Shown here: piece after piece, positions 36,501 through 46,501 of the stretch
Layout of the letters: every line of letters starts with the position of its first letter
Position numbering within the stretch: the first letter of the stretch is position 1
Assembly (NCBI GenBank): GCA_948099385.1
Contig: CANUEZ040000105.1
Coordinates: forward strand, 3,529,001 to 3,593,000
Reading direction: 5' to 3'
DNA from: Fasciola hepatica
Taxonomy: Eukaryota; Platyhelminthes; Trematoda; Plagiorchiida; Fasciolidae
DNA length: 64,000 bases
Position numbers and translations under genes: made by a program
The notes under the pieces: generated by a model
What the model was told of the DNA's origin: nothing
The model's database searches: none
What the model saw: the letters and a program-made list of their open reading frames with translations, nothing else

Positions 36501-37749
36501 GCCGATGGGGAACGTTCAGTTCGGATGTGAGTTTACCCTTTCCAGCGTCTACAACATTCCCGGGGAGCGCCTCGTCGGAAGTAGTGACCAGTTAAAACCC
36601 CAAACTCCTCTCTGCTTCGTCGTTGTCTGAAATAAAATTCAACATTACCTGAGTGTTCGATACCCATTTCGTGAGCTAAAACCCACCTTTGTTTGGCAGC
36701 TCCTTCAACCCCTTCAGATGGGTAACGGCCGTATGACGTCGTCAAATGGCCCAAGACGGTCACCAGCTTAGATGTGGCTTACACTATTTACCACTTCCTG
36801 GCCAGTCGTTGCTCCGTACCTGATGAAGGTCTCCCATGAGACATAGTTGGCACAATGGAGAAGTGACTCCACCCCGAAAGGATGAACAGCCATCCGGTAT
36901 TCCGGCACGGATTTATCCACGTCTTCCTCGTCCCAACAGTATAACCGTGACGCATCTCTGTCCTCTGCCGGTAGTTTTACTTGCAGAAACATTTCCCGTA
37001 TGTCGGCCAACATTGCCACTCTGCCCAGCCGAAACCGGCGCAGAACCTCAATCAGTGGCTTTCCCCGTGTGATCCTTGTAGAAGCGTTAGTTTATTGACC
37101 TTCCCCGGAACTCAGAGGCGCAGTCAAGGACAACACGGAGCTTCGCAGGCTTTTTGGGGTTGAAAACGGGATAGTGTCCCGAGCACCATATGCTTTCGCC
37201 GATTCTTATGTAGCCAAGGGTTTCTTGTAGCATCACCTCATCCAAGTACCGCTTCCAAGGGGATCGTCACGGAGGAACCACTCCTTAAGCAGCAGCGGCC
37301 TACGAAGAACCTAGTAACGTCTGACCACGAGGAGATCCGTCTGTACTCGCGAAGGGGGGCATCTCAAATTTGTCCGGTAGTTCTCTTGCACCCTTCTTTA
37401 CATTCTCCATCTTGAGTCGATTTTATCGCTACAAAGACAAACGATCATCTATGGAGTCATGAAACTCATGATCGTAAGGTAGTTGGACATGACGCTTAAT
37501 ATCCTTTTCGGTGGACACAAGGTTCACTGATCTGTACAGCCCCATGGGTCTATATAACATCACGATCCTTATCGTGCACACAGCATAGGGAGCACGTCGG
37601 TTTCCAACCCTCTGGTTTAGCGCCCAAAGCGCTTCTGGTAAGCCGTAACCAACAGGGGAACCTACAGTATTCCGGATGCCGGGAACTGAGTATTTCCCGA
37701 GAATGGTCTGTAAAAAGGCTAACGAGCCAAACGTTTCAAAGCACGCCAA
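33505..37749 (-). pseudogene. BEL/Pao pol relic (RT, RNase H, integrase)
   Basis: Minus-strand pol in pieces, in correct order from high to low coordinates. Pre-RT block ALNQRVGNRRAPYAV (near 37,600); RT block LADIREMFLQVKLPAEDRD and VHPFGVESLLHCAN (36,768-37,019); RNase H block FDASEVGYWTTVYWF (36,240) and WTDSTIVPYYISN (36,000-36,040); integrase core YGCIMTSMKSRAVHLEA with YSDNGSEF (35,001-35,243); a block near NRPLIPV (34,716-34,937); C-terminal domain FSTWPLGVVEEIIISLDGLA (34,190-34,260). Each corresponds to the young element's Pol. The YVDD region is lost, and many frameshifts and stops separate the pieces. It ends in the LTR at 33,484. Confidence 0.9.
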
Positions 37750-38019
37750 ACTACAGTGAAAGCAGGTCGAATAGGTGAGGGACCATTTTTATCGAAAAAA
37801 TGTCATTCACGTTTACGTTTGGCGGCGATACCAGGCGTGATACTAGCCAAAGAGCGCTAGGGATTCAACCTTCCGCAGGCTGAGAAGTCAAGAATGTGCC
37901 TTTTGATTAGCAGAAACCAATTGTCCTAACAGTAGGCAGGCCAACATCTCACAGCTCCGTAGCATCGAACAGCATACAAACCGCATAAAGCCAAACGGTA
38001 ACTGACCATGTCTGTATAA

Positions 38020-38295
38020 AGTAAATTTTGGTCACGGATTTTTACTCTTCAAATCAGTCATCTACTGGTCTCTACAGATCCGCTTCATCCTTTTCCCAGT
38101 TCACGATACTTATGCCCCAAAGTAGAAACTATTTGGGAAAAACCGGATCAGATGGCCTTGGGCTTGCATCGGCAAGTCGTTCAACGTGAAAGTTTCCGTA
38201 GCCTCGATGTGTTCATTGTTGTCTAGAAGGATGGGCTGCGACTGTGCTCGACCTGCAGCCATGACCGTAGTCTCGCCCACAGCAGTCTCTGCCAG
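38020..38295 (-). pseudogene. BEL/Pao protease-region relic
   Basis: On the minus strand 38,290 downwards encodes TTVMAAGRAQSQPILLDNNE then TETFTLNDLPMQA. These match TQVMTAGRLRLQLISLDTNE and TEAFTLADLPMRA of the young copy (aa about 320-360), just after its DSGS protease motif. It lies upstream of, and collinear with, the pol relic at 33,505-37,749, so it is the same element. It begins abruptly at a run of G (plus strand 38,299-38,309). The 37,750-38,020 gap is eroded. Confidence 0.8.
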
Positions 38296-38345
38296 TGAAT
38301 TGGGGGGGGGGTTCTCAGGTCGATGTTCCCTCGCTAAGCGCTCTC

Positions 38346-38432
38346 AATAATAATAATAATCAGCAGTGCACATCCAACGAGCCCCCACGGGGACTCGGAC
38401 CCGGGGTGAACGAACGTGTTCATAACGGAATG
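38346..38432 (-). mobile_element. tRNA-derived SINE fragment (minus)
   Basis: Read on minus: a truncated head, then cgttcaccccgggtccgag and tccccgtgggggctcg, then ggatgtgcactgctg and an (ATT)n tail (38,347-38,360). The gggtccgagtcc block resembles a pol III B box. The 38,362-38,412 part matches the reverse complement of the SINE at 38,579 with about three differences. The A-box side appears deleted. Confidence 0.55.
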
Positions 38433-38578
38433 CCTTCGTTGTACTTAGGCCCCTACAGAGAAGTAATCCATCATAGGAGTCGATCGCTGTGTGGGAAGCG
38501 GGTTGTTACCGTTCAAAAGCCAGTGACGGAAGGGTGCTATATCATGTAGTGTAGATGTTCAACAAACCGTTGAGAGCC

Positions 38579-38690
38579 AGCCCGGATAGCGTTATGGTTA
38601 AGGTGTTCGATTCGCAATCGTTCACCCCGGGTTTGAGTCCCCGTGGGGGCTCGGTGGATGTGCACTGCTGATGATTCCCAACAAGGATGT
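38579..38690 (+). mobile_element. tRNA-derived SINE (plus)
   Basis: A tRNA-like head from agcccgg (38,579) to gggggct (about 38,645-38,651). The ends can pair over five of seven positions. An A-box-like tatggttaaggtg lies at about 38,593-38,605, and a B-box-like gggtttgagtcc at 38,629-38,640. The anticodon-loop-like ttcgcaa gives only three stem pairs, so this is not a functional tRNA. Non-tRNA sequence follows (ggatgtgcactgctgatg...) and may extend to about 38,790. It is inverted relative to the fragment at 38,346-38,432. Confidence 0.6.
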
Positions 38691-38792
38691 AACAGCTGTA
38701 CAGTGCTTCCATGGTTTTCAGTGGTGAGTTGAGCGTTCAAGCTGCATGATGAATCATATTATATACAAATCTAATCTCCTGTTACTCATCTG

Positions 38793-39240
38793 AAAATAAT
38801 AATAATAGTAATAATAATGGTATATATCGGACGGGGCTGAAGCTTGCCAAGTGTACGATCAGATGATCCAGATGATGTCAGAACAGAAGATTTCAGGATG
38901 GTAGAGTTTATGTAAACATTGGGGTGAGGGTGATTGTTTAAGTGTACCAAAGCAAGGATAGTGCTCGGCTAATTTTAAGGTCATAATAACGGTCAGTTTG
39001 GCCTATGGCTGTTAAAATTGTTTGGAAGAATGGGGAGTGTACATGAGTAATACCGGAGGTGAACACAACCAGTACGAACTTGAGCGGAGTCAAAGGATTT
39101 TCGCAAAGCTTTCCTGAAAGGTCTGAAGATTCGTTGTACGCTGCGGTGTTTGAAAAGTATATGGATAAATAACTGGAAGGTATGCAGGAAAGGATCTCCA
39201 GAGTTAAATGGCAATGACTCAATCGGCCTTATGTTGGTAA
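38793..39240 (-). mobile_element. CR1-like 3' end relic (minus)
   Basis: An AAT-rich tail at about 38,794-38,819 is followed by ggtatatatcggacggggctgaagcttgcc, the reverse complement of the common CR1 3' end in degraded form. Next come gtgtacgatcagatgatcc and related 3' UTR sequence. No coding remains. The upstream limit is uncertain. It may continue to where copy A's coding begins on the opposite strand. Confidence 0.5.
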
Positions 39241-39710
39241 AACCTGAAGGCTAGGTGCCAAGGTTGGCAATCACGTAACTAGAGTGATAGATATGCCGGC
39301 CCTGGATAGGTAATTTGCAATCTCAATATTGAGAGCGGTCTCGATGGGAGAGCAGCCTTTGGAGACAACACAGAGAATGACACACTAGTGGCAGCAGTAC
39401 CAGCTTGAAGATAAAGTTCTGTAATCCATAATGTGTGCAAGTAGATGGGACAGATAGTGAGCTAGAAGCCTAACCTGGAAACCTTTTTTGGTGACAGCAG
39501 GTGCCATCCTCCAACTTAGTTGCGCCAACCTCTCTTTGCAGACGTCCTGCAGCCCCGGTGTGCACCTCCCAAAGCAGTGAATCTGAAAGCTTCCAGCACA
39601 GTTGGGATTGGAATGAGCTGTCCCAGTGCATACAGTAGACTAGTTAATGATCTGGTGGCTAGATGGCAGGAATTCAAGGATCAAAGCCAGTCGAAGAGTA
39701 ATCGAGAGAG

Positions 39711-41677
39711 ATGCGACGAAAGCACCGTATCAACGGTCCAACTTTTACGTCCAGCAAGGAAAACTTACCAAGATCACACGACTTTACAATTCTCCTGCGC
39801 ATAAACCAGCTACAACTGAGGCTGCGTTGCATGGTCGATTCGCATCTGAGAAGGCAAGAGGCCATTGCCCTAGCACACCCAAACAAAACTGGCTACCTGT
39901 CCAACCTCCTTAGTAAAAGGTCCAATCACTCCAATCATACCTCGCCCAAGTTCCTCATCTGCGGCTCATCTACCGCTAATACTCCAGCATCTATTTCTGA
40001 GGCCTTCAATGAGCATTTTTCTTCCTCCCTTAGAAGCTGTCCCGGTATTCCCTCCTACAATCCACCCCTGCACCTCTGCCTCTCTTTCATCGATTCCCTT
40101 CACCCATTTAGAAATTGAAAAATCAGTTCCCTCCACTAAACCTTCCCCAAAACTGGGACCAGATGGTCTCCCACCGGCCCTCCTCCGTTTCGGCGGTCCT
40201 GAGCTCCCTTTATTGTTACTTAATATGTATACCACCTCCACCTCCTCCTTCACAGTTTTGTCCCGCCTCAATGGAAATCCTCTGTTTTAGTTCCGCGCTT
40301 CAAAATGGCGTATTACACGACCCAGGTAACTATCGGCCCAATAATCACACCCCAGTAGTCTGCAAAATTATGGAGAGAATTATCAAAAGACACATTGTCC
40401 AGTACCTCTTATCTAACAACCTGCTGAACCCTGGTCAGCATGGTTTATTGAACTCCCGTTCCTGCCTTTGCTGCCAGCTTGACTTTCTCAATGTCCTGTT
40501 GTGTGCTGCCGACGCCGGCAACTCTGTAATTGTCCTGTACCTCGACATGTCTAAGGCTTTTGACCGTGTTCCCCATATTCATCTGTTGGCCAAAATCCGA
40601 TCTCTCGGTATTACTGACCCTATCCTCTCCTGGCTATCCTCCTATCTCTCTCACAGATCACAAGCCGTGCTCGTCGACGGCCACCTATCTTCCGCCAAAC
40701 CAATTACTTGCGGCATCATCCAAGGCAGTGTCCTGGGCCAATTACTATTCCTTATTTATATCAATGACATTTTCTCTTCTATTCGACACGGCACTCCTTT
40801 CCTCTTTGCCGACGATATAAAAATAGTGTACTCTTTCCTCCCTAGTGACCTATCCGTGACTCTGTGCAACATATCACATGACTTACTCGTTCTCCAAACC
40901 TGGTGAGTCTCGTGGTTCATGAAATTCTCCGCGGAGAAAAGATTCCTCCTACTATACAAGTGCACCGTACCACCCGGCCAAATTTGTCTGGACGGCCTGC
41001 CCATCCCCATACACCCCATGGTTACCGGTCTTGGCGTACGCTACTCTTGGTCCTTTAACTTCTCAGAACAGGCATCGTTCGGAATCGCTAAGGCTAAGCG
41101 AACCCTAGGCCTGATCAATCGGTGTTTCTTAATACCGGCCAGTCGCCTCTCCATGTATCCTTCACACGTGAGACCGCTCCTAGAATATTGTCCCATTACC
41201 TCCAGCCTCTGGCCACGTTTCTCTGATGTATCACTTGAGAACGTTCAGCGTACTTTCACCAAAAGGCTGTTGGGCGTATCCCTAGCCCTTACATACCGCA
41301 AGCGGTGTAAGCTCCTACAAATTGAGCCTCTATGGATTCGTCGCACGAGGCTTAACCTGATTTTCCTCTTTAAGCTAATCCATTACCTGGCCTATACCTC
41401 TTATCCCATCTCATTCGCTGCGCCCTGCTCCTACCCCATCCGACACCGTGCCTTCTCTCTCACTGTCCCTCAGTCTAATCTCTGTATGAAGTCCCGATTC
41501 TTTCTGTCAGCCTATTCCAAAATCTGGAATAAGCTGCCCCTTAGCTTACGCAGTGCCTCCTCAATGTTCGCTTTTAGGGACGCACTTTTGTCATACTTAA
41601 CAGTCCACAATGCTATATTGCTCACCAATGAGCCCGTCTCCGCCGATCTGGCCTTTGAAAGAGGCCTCACACTGTAA
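39711..41677 (+). pseudogene. CR1-like reverse transcriptase, copy A
   Basis: Order of blocks: linker ISEAFNEHFSSSL (about 39,993-40,030); KLGPDGLPPALLRFGGPEL (about 40,150-40,206) in a second frame; then a single frame from 40,115 that carries DPGNYRPNNHTPVVCKIMER, VLYLDMSKAFDRVPHIHLL (first catalytic Asp, near 40,540), GIIQGSVLGQLLFLIYIND and FADD (40,805-40,816). One TGA at 40,904-40,906 interrupts, and the same frame then continues to 41,677 with the thumb and C-terminal domain (VQRTFTKRLLGVSL, IWNKLPLSLR). Two frame changes (near 40,118 and 40,290) and the TGA are the only breaks, so inactivation is recent. Copies of this kind would reverse-transcribe their own RNA at a nicked target. 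Confidence 0.85.
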
Positions 41678-42108
41678 CTGTACTACCTTTGCGTCACAGG
41701 CCACAAGGTACAACCCGCGAACTAAGGCCGTTGCCTTCACTGATCCATAGCAAACCTTCCTCCTGCCAACATAAGATAACCCTATTGCTCACCTACTTTC
41801 ATCTCTTATCCATCATATTCACTTTTTTCTCCTCAGTATCCGTTGATTCTCAGCTGAGGCACACCCAGACTGCGCTTCTCTATCCCTTTTCCCTTTCCAG
41901 TGATCCTCACTGACGACCAACCACTTCGGGCACTGTACTTACCATCTCCCTGGCAGGTGCACCTGGATAATATTGCTTCACGGTCGTCTACCACGCGCTG
42001 TTTCCGTTGGCTCTCCTGTCCATGGTCTCACGTCTTGGTCAATTGTTCCCGGTTCACGCACCCCCATCGCGGTCGTTTTGTCCCCTGTACAATTATCCAT
42101 GAACACTC

Positions 42109-42354
42109 GTGTCACTCCCAACAGTGCGGGGCGCGGTCAGATCCACCGCTATGGCCGGTGCACATCGGGCGTGCAGGCCGTCTGCAACGATGTGCGTGCG
42201 CAACTGGACTGGTGGATCACACCTCCTGCGTTCACTTCACGAGGTGTTTTTCAAGTTGGGTGCCCAGCGCACGGCCAGTCCCACCCACTTGCACCGGTTG
42301 CGGATGGCACGCTCTAACTTTTCTTGGACTACCGAATCCAATGCTATCGGTTGA
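42109..42354 (+). other. Conserved GC-rich module in the CR1 3' UTR, with hairpin
   Basis: This segment is conserved in copy B and, at roughly 80% by eye, in the relic at 45,113-45,390, while sequence on either side of it is less alike. It includes a hairpin at 42,160-42,195: outer stem gcacatcg/cgatgtgc, inner stem tgcag/ctgca, loop gccgt, and a small internal bulge. It also carries an open frame of about 80 codons. I see no known protein motif, and the frame is broken in the relic. Confidence 0.55.
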
Positions 42355-43528
42355 AAATTGCATGCTCCTCATCCTTTTCCCGCCACATCTTGTTCACCTA
42401 TAGCTCGTATCATCAGTTTCTGCTTCCCATTTTTGTCGCCCTACCACGGTATGCACACCTACCCGTTTTGTCCTTCCTCCTATCGCCTCTCTCTACATCA
42501 ACGTTCACTGCATTGAGTCAATATCGTCCTAACCACTCTTCTCTGTCGACGCTCGCCAATAACTCTTTTCCCACCTGCCGTCATTTCTGGCTTCTATCAT
42601 CTATGCGCTTGATGTTACCCTCCGCTCAGAACGCCCATTGATAGCTTCTTTAAACCTGCCGTTCTGTTAAATCCCTCTTCATGCCCAATGCAATGATGCA
42701 CCAATCGCACCCGCACTCATGACCAATCCGCATATTAAAACTTGCCGCTCCAAACTTCGCATCTTTTACAGTCGTATTTATTATATATTCACCACCAGCA
42801 TATTTTCCTCACTTGGCTCCGCGATTCCTCTGTGGTTCTTTCCAGTGTCCTGATTAGTATCTACCTGTGCAATTGTCTGCCGGCACACAGCTCTCCAGCT
42901 CCATTGCCCCAACTCCTTTGCGCATTCATTTTTTGTGGCCTTTTTGTTCTATTACCGGTTCACTTATCTCGGGGCCTCCCGCTTCCTTGTCCGCCTCCTT
43001 CGTGTTTCATCTGCAGTAAAATGATCTGACTGGTGATTTCTTACCTGTGTCTCCTCGGTCATTGCTTTCATCCCTTGATCCGTTTATTGCCCGCTACAGA
43101 CATTTTTCTGTACTTTCCAGTGTGGTCCGCTTTTCCATGTTCCACCATTGTAATGACAACGTTACGTCACGGTGTTCTTTTACAGTTCCAAATTGTTCGA
43201 CCTGTCACTACCCGATTCCTGTGATCTGTCACTACATCTCGCACCTGCATTGATCAAATGATTAGATCCATTCTTACCTGTTTTTCTTGATCCTGTCTTT
43301 CGTCTTCACTCCTCCATGAACTGCTCCTCACAGTCTTCATCACTTCTGTGCTTTCGCAATATATTTTTCTCTCCGTTGGACTGCCGTGTGCAATTGTCAT
43401 GAAGGTTATCCACCACGATATTCCAAAGTAAATTCTACAACCAACTGATCTAACATTACCTACTCCTCTTAATGACTGATAATTTCTTTCTAGGACCCCA
43501 TTGTTGTTGCTCCTGCTTCTCTTATACC

Positions 43529-43562
<34 letters not shown>
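43529..43562. repeat. (TA)n microsatellite in the CR1 3' UTR, copy A
   Basis: About 34 bp of TA-rich repeat. The same position in copy B (about 59,228-59,282) is longer. The relic at 47,414-47,452 also has TA-rich repeats there, so the repeat is part of the element and not a later accident. Confidence 0.9.
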
Positions 43563-44257
43563 ATAAATCCACATATATATATAAACTTACGCATATATAT
43601 TTATGTGCACGCGCTCTGCATCTTGCAGTTCCTCACCTGCCATTTATCTTGCTATCATGCCAACGACCGTCATCATAGGCGTCCATCAACTCTTCATCTG
43701 TGCCTCACATCTACCGCATCCAATCCTTCCAAATCGTTTCTGTCATCTGTTAATCCCTCTACGTCTTGCATTGCTTGCTACCTGTTTTACGGTGAGTTTT
43801 GTGTCCTGTCCGCCGACAACCCACTGCAGAGTGCCAAAGCTTCATTGACATCTAATCCACTGTAGTACACCTCACCTTTTTCTCCATCGTTCTTCGCTAC
43901 TGCAGTTCCTTATACTGATTTCCAGCCTTTCTCATGTTTACCAGTCGTCCTTCTTATGTAAATGCCCAGACCAGCCATTCAGTCCATCTGACCTTGACTC
44001 TCAAACTCACCGGGTGTCCATTCAAATCCGCTCCTGAGCTCATTTAAATTCCACACAATCTCTATGGTGCGCATACTTTTGTCCTATTTTCGTCCTACCT
44101 TATTCCCCCTTCTGAGCCTTTTTATCCAATACTTTTCTCGCGATTTTCCATATTTCCATGAATTATATCTGTCCATTCCATCACCTGTAGCAACAAAATC
44201 ATGCACATAGCATGCTTCGGGCGTTTCCGAAATAAACCATTATTATTATTATTATTA

Positions 44258-44790
44258 AGTTGTTGCTCATGGGATATAACAGGTGAATAGGTCATTAACC
44301 TAAAAGTTCTATGGTGTCATTTTTCGTCATACTGGATTTTGTACGAATCCTCATCTACTAACAGATCCACGCATATTCCGCACCTTCATCGTTTCGCCTT
44401 CTTTTATATCTCCAGCGGTATAACAACAGAATTGGCACCAGCTCGAGGCTCCTTGATATCCTTTTGCTTACATTGCTTCCTTTCCATACCAGGTTCCACC
44501 ACGTCTACTTCCAATACTTCCCTTGCGATTTTGAACTGGGAAATTAAGTCTCATTTCTCTCATTTGCCGTGGCTCACTAACTTAAATCAACATCCAGTTA
44601 TGACGTCACCTATCCTGCCCCCACCCTATCCCCCAGCCAAGCTTCTTCCATAATTTCACGCAGAACTGAGAATTTTCTTCTGCTAAATGGATACTCTAGG
44701 TCAAATGTTAACCCCCCTGTTGAGTCTTTTAGCTCCTACTTATTCGTTCTCCTTTTAGCCTTAAGTTCTATGGCCTCAGTTTGTCTTAGA
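44258..44790. other. Unrecognised spacer
   Basis: Between the (ATT)n tail of copy A and the next CR1 3' UTR relic. One open frame of about 100 codons (44,339-44,653) lacks any motif. It may be unique DNA or an eroded upstream part of the next relic. Confidence 0.45.
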
Positions 44791-46501
44791 GATTCGCTGC
44801 ACCGATAAGCCCGTGCTTCACTTTTGCTCTCTTTCCCTTTACCGTTGATCCTCAGCTGGGCCATACCCAGACTGCGTTTTTCTATCTCATTTCCCTTTCT
44901 AGTGATCCTCAATACCGATCAACCGCCTCGGGCACCATACTGATTACCTCCCTGGCTGGCGCACCTAGATATTAGTGCTGTATGGCCGTCTATCACTCGC
45001 TGTTACCGTTCGATCTGTTGTCCAAGTTCTCACAATTGACTAATTGATCCTGGACCACACACCCTTATAGCGGTTGCTCAGCTCTTTGTACAATAGTCAG
45101 TGAGCACTCACGTCAATCCCGATGGTGCGGGGCGCGGCCAGGTCCCTTCTTTGGCCGGCGCATATCGGGCGCGCAGGTAGTCTGCAACGATATGCGAGCG
45201 CAATGAGGCTGGTGGATTACACTTCTCGTGTTCACTTCACGAAGTGTTTTTTCGGGTTTGGTGTCCAGCGCACGGTCAGCCCCACCCATTAACACCGGTT
45301 GCGGATCGCACATTCTAACTCTCCTCGCCCTACCGCATTCAGTGCTGTTGGTTGCGCATCGCATGCTCCTACCTTTCTTCTTCCACCACGATTCTCTCAT
45401 CCATCGATTTTTTCGTCGTCCTGATCACTTCCCTTTCATGTCGTTCTACCTCCGTATGCACACTTACTCACTCTGTTTTTGTTCCTATCGTTTTCATTGT
45501 TACAGCCCTCACCGCATGATGTCACTCCTGCCCTATCCATTTCACTCTGCTCAAGCTCGAAATATTTTCTCTTCCACATATTTCGCCCTCGTCAGCTCCT
45601 AATCTCCAATCACTTGTTGCCTCCATGTTCTGACAAATCTCGTTAATCGCGTACCTCACTGACTCCTATTTTGCGAGATCCTTTGTTGTCCGTCTGATAC
45701 CTCCCACCGTTACGCATCAGACAAATCCGTAACGATGACTAATCACCATATAAAAACTCGCCTTTTCAACCTTTGCATTTTTTACGACATAGCTGGTTAT
45801 CTTTTCACCACCACCATATTTCTTTTGTTTGACCCCAAAATTCTTCCGTGGATCTCCCCATTGCAGTTCCTTACTGGCCACGTCTCTTGCTATCATGCCA
45901 ACGACCGTCATCATAGGCGTCCATCAACTCTTCATCTGTGCCTCACATCTACCGCATCCAATCCTTCTAAATCGTTTTTGTCATCCGATCATCCCTCCCC
46001 TTCTTGTATTGCTTGCTACCTGTTTTACGGTGAGTTTTGTGTCCTGTCCGCCGACAACCCACTGCAGAGTGCCAAAGCTTCATTGACATCTAATCCACTG
46101 TAGTGCACCTCAATTTTTTCCTCATCGTTCTTCGCTACTGCAGTTCCTTATACCCATTTCTAGTCTTTCTCATGTTTACCAGTCTGCCTCCATATGTAAT
46201 CACCCGGACCAGCCATTCAGTCCATCTGACTTTGACTCTCAAACTCACCGGGCGTTCATCCAAATCCGCTCCTGAGCTCATTTCAACTCCACACAACCTC
46301 TATGGTGCGCATACATTCATCCCATTTTCATCCTACTTTATTCCCATTTCTGAGCCATTTTATCTAATATTTTCATGGGAGTTTCCATATTTCTATGAAT
46401 TATATCTGTCCATTCCATCACCTGTATCAACAAGATCATGCATATGGCACGCTTCGGGGGTTTCCTAAATAAACAAATATATTACATTATATTATTACAT
46501 T
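44791..46501 (+). mobile_element. CR1-like 3' UTR relic 3
   Basis: Collinear with the copy A 3' UTR from about 41,830: gatcctcagctgggccatacccagactgcg (44,849 on), the hairpin module (45,113-45,390), a block near 45,890-46,100 almost identical to 43,655-43,863, and the tail gcttcgggggtttcctaaataaac (46,451-46,475). The copy lacks the part equivalent to about 42,700-43,600, including the TA microsatellite. Non-coding. Confidence 0.8.

Larger units (their letters stand above)
39700..44257 (+). mobile_element. CR1-like retrotransposon copy A
   Basis: 5'-truncated element: linker and RT coding to 41,677, then an unusually long 3' UTR of about 2.58 kb, ending in aaataaacc and (ATT)n (44,239-44,257). 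The part from 40,504 to about 43,870 is nearly identical to copy B on the minus strand (58,524-62,316). The endonuclease and ORF1 are not found; the 5' limit is uncertain, between 39,480 and 39,700. The 3' UTR contains a conserved module with a hairpin (42,109-42,354) and a TA microsatellite (43,529-43,562). Confidence 0.9.

Noticed and set aside
38579..38652. A functional tRNA gene
   Set aside because: Acceptor and anticodon stems pair poorly, and SINE-type sequence follows directly. A tRNA-derived SINE explains it better.
38672..38700. Hammerhead ribozyme core starting ctgatga
   Set aside because: No GAAA partner or stem arrangement follows. Other ctgatga sites checked (about 7,917, 30,938 and 42,412) also lack it.
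41900..42641. Open frames of 80-167 codons in the 3' UTR of copies A and B, identical in both
   Set aside because: Their identity follows from the recent common origin of A and B. They are broken in relic 3 and lack any known domain, so protein coding is not supported.
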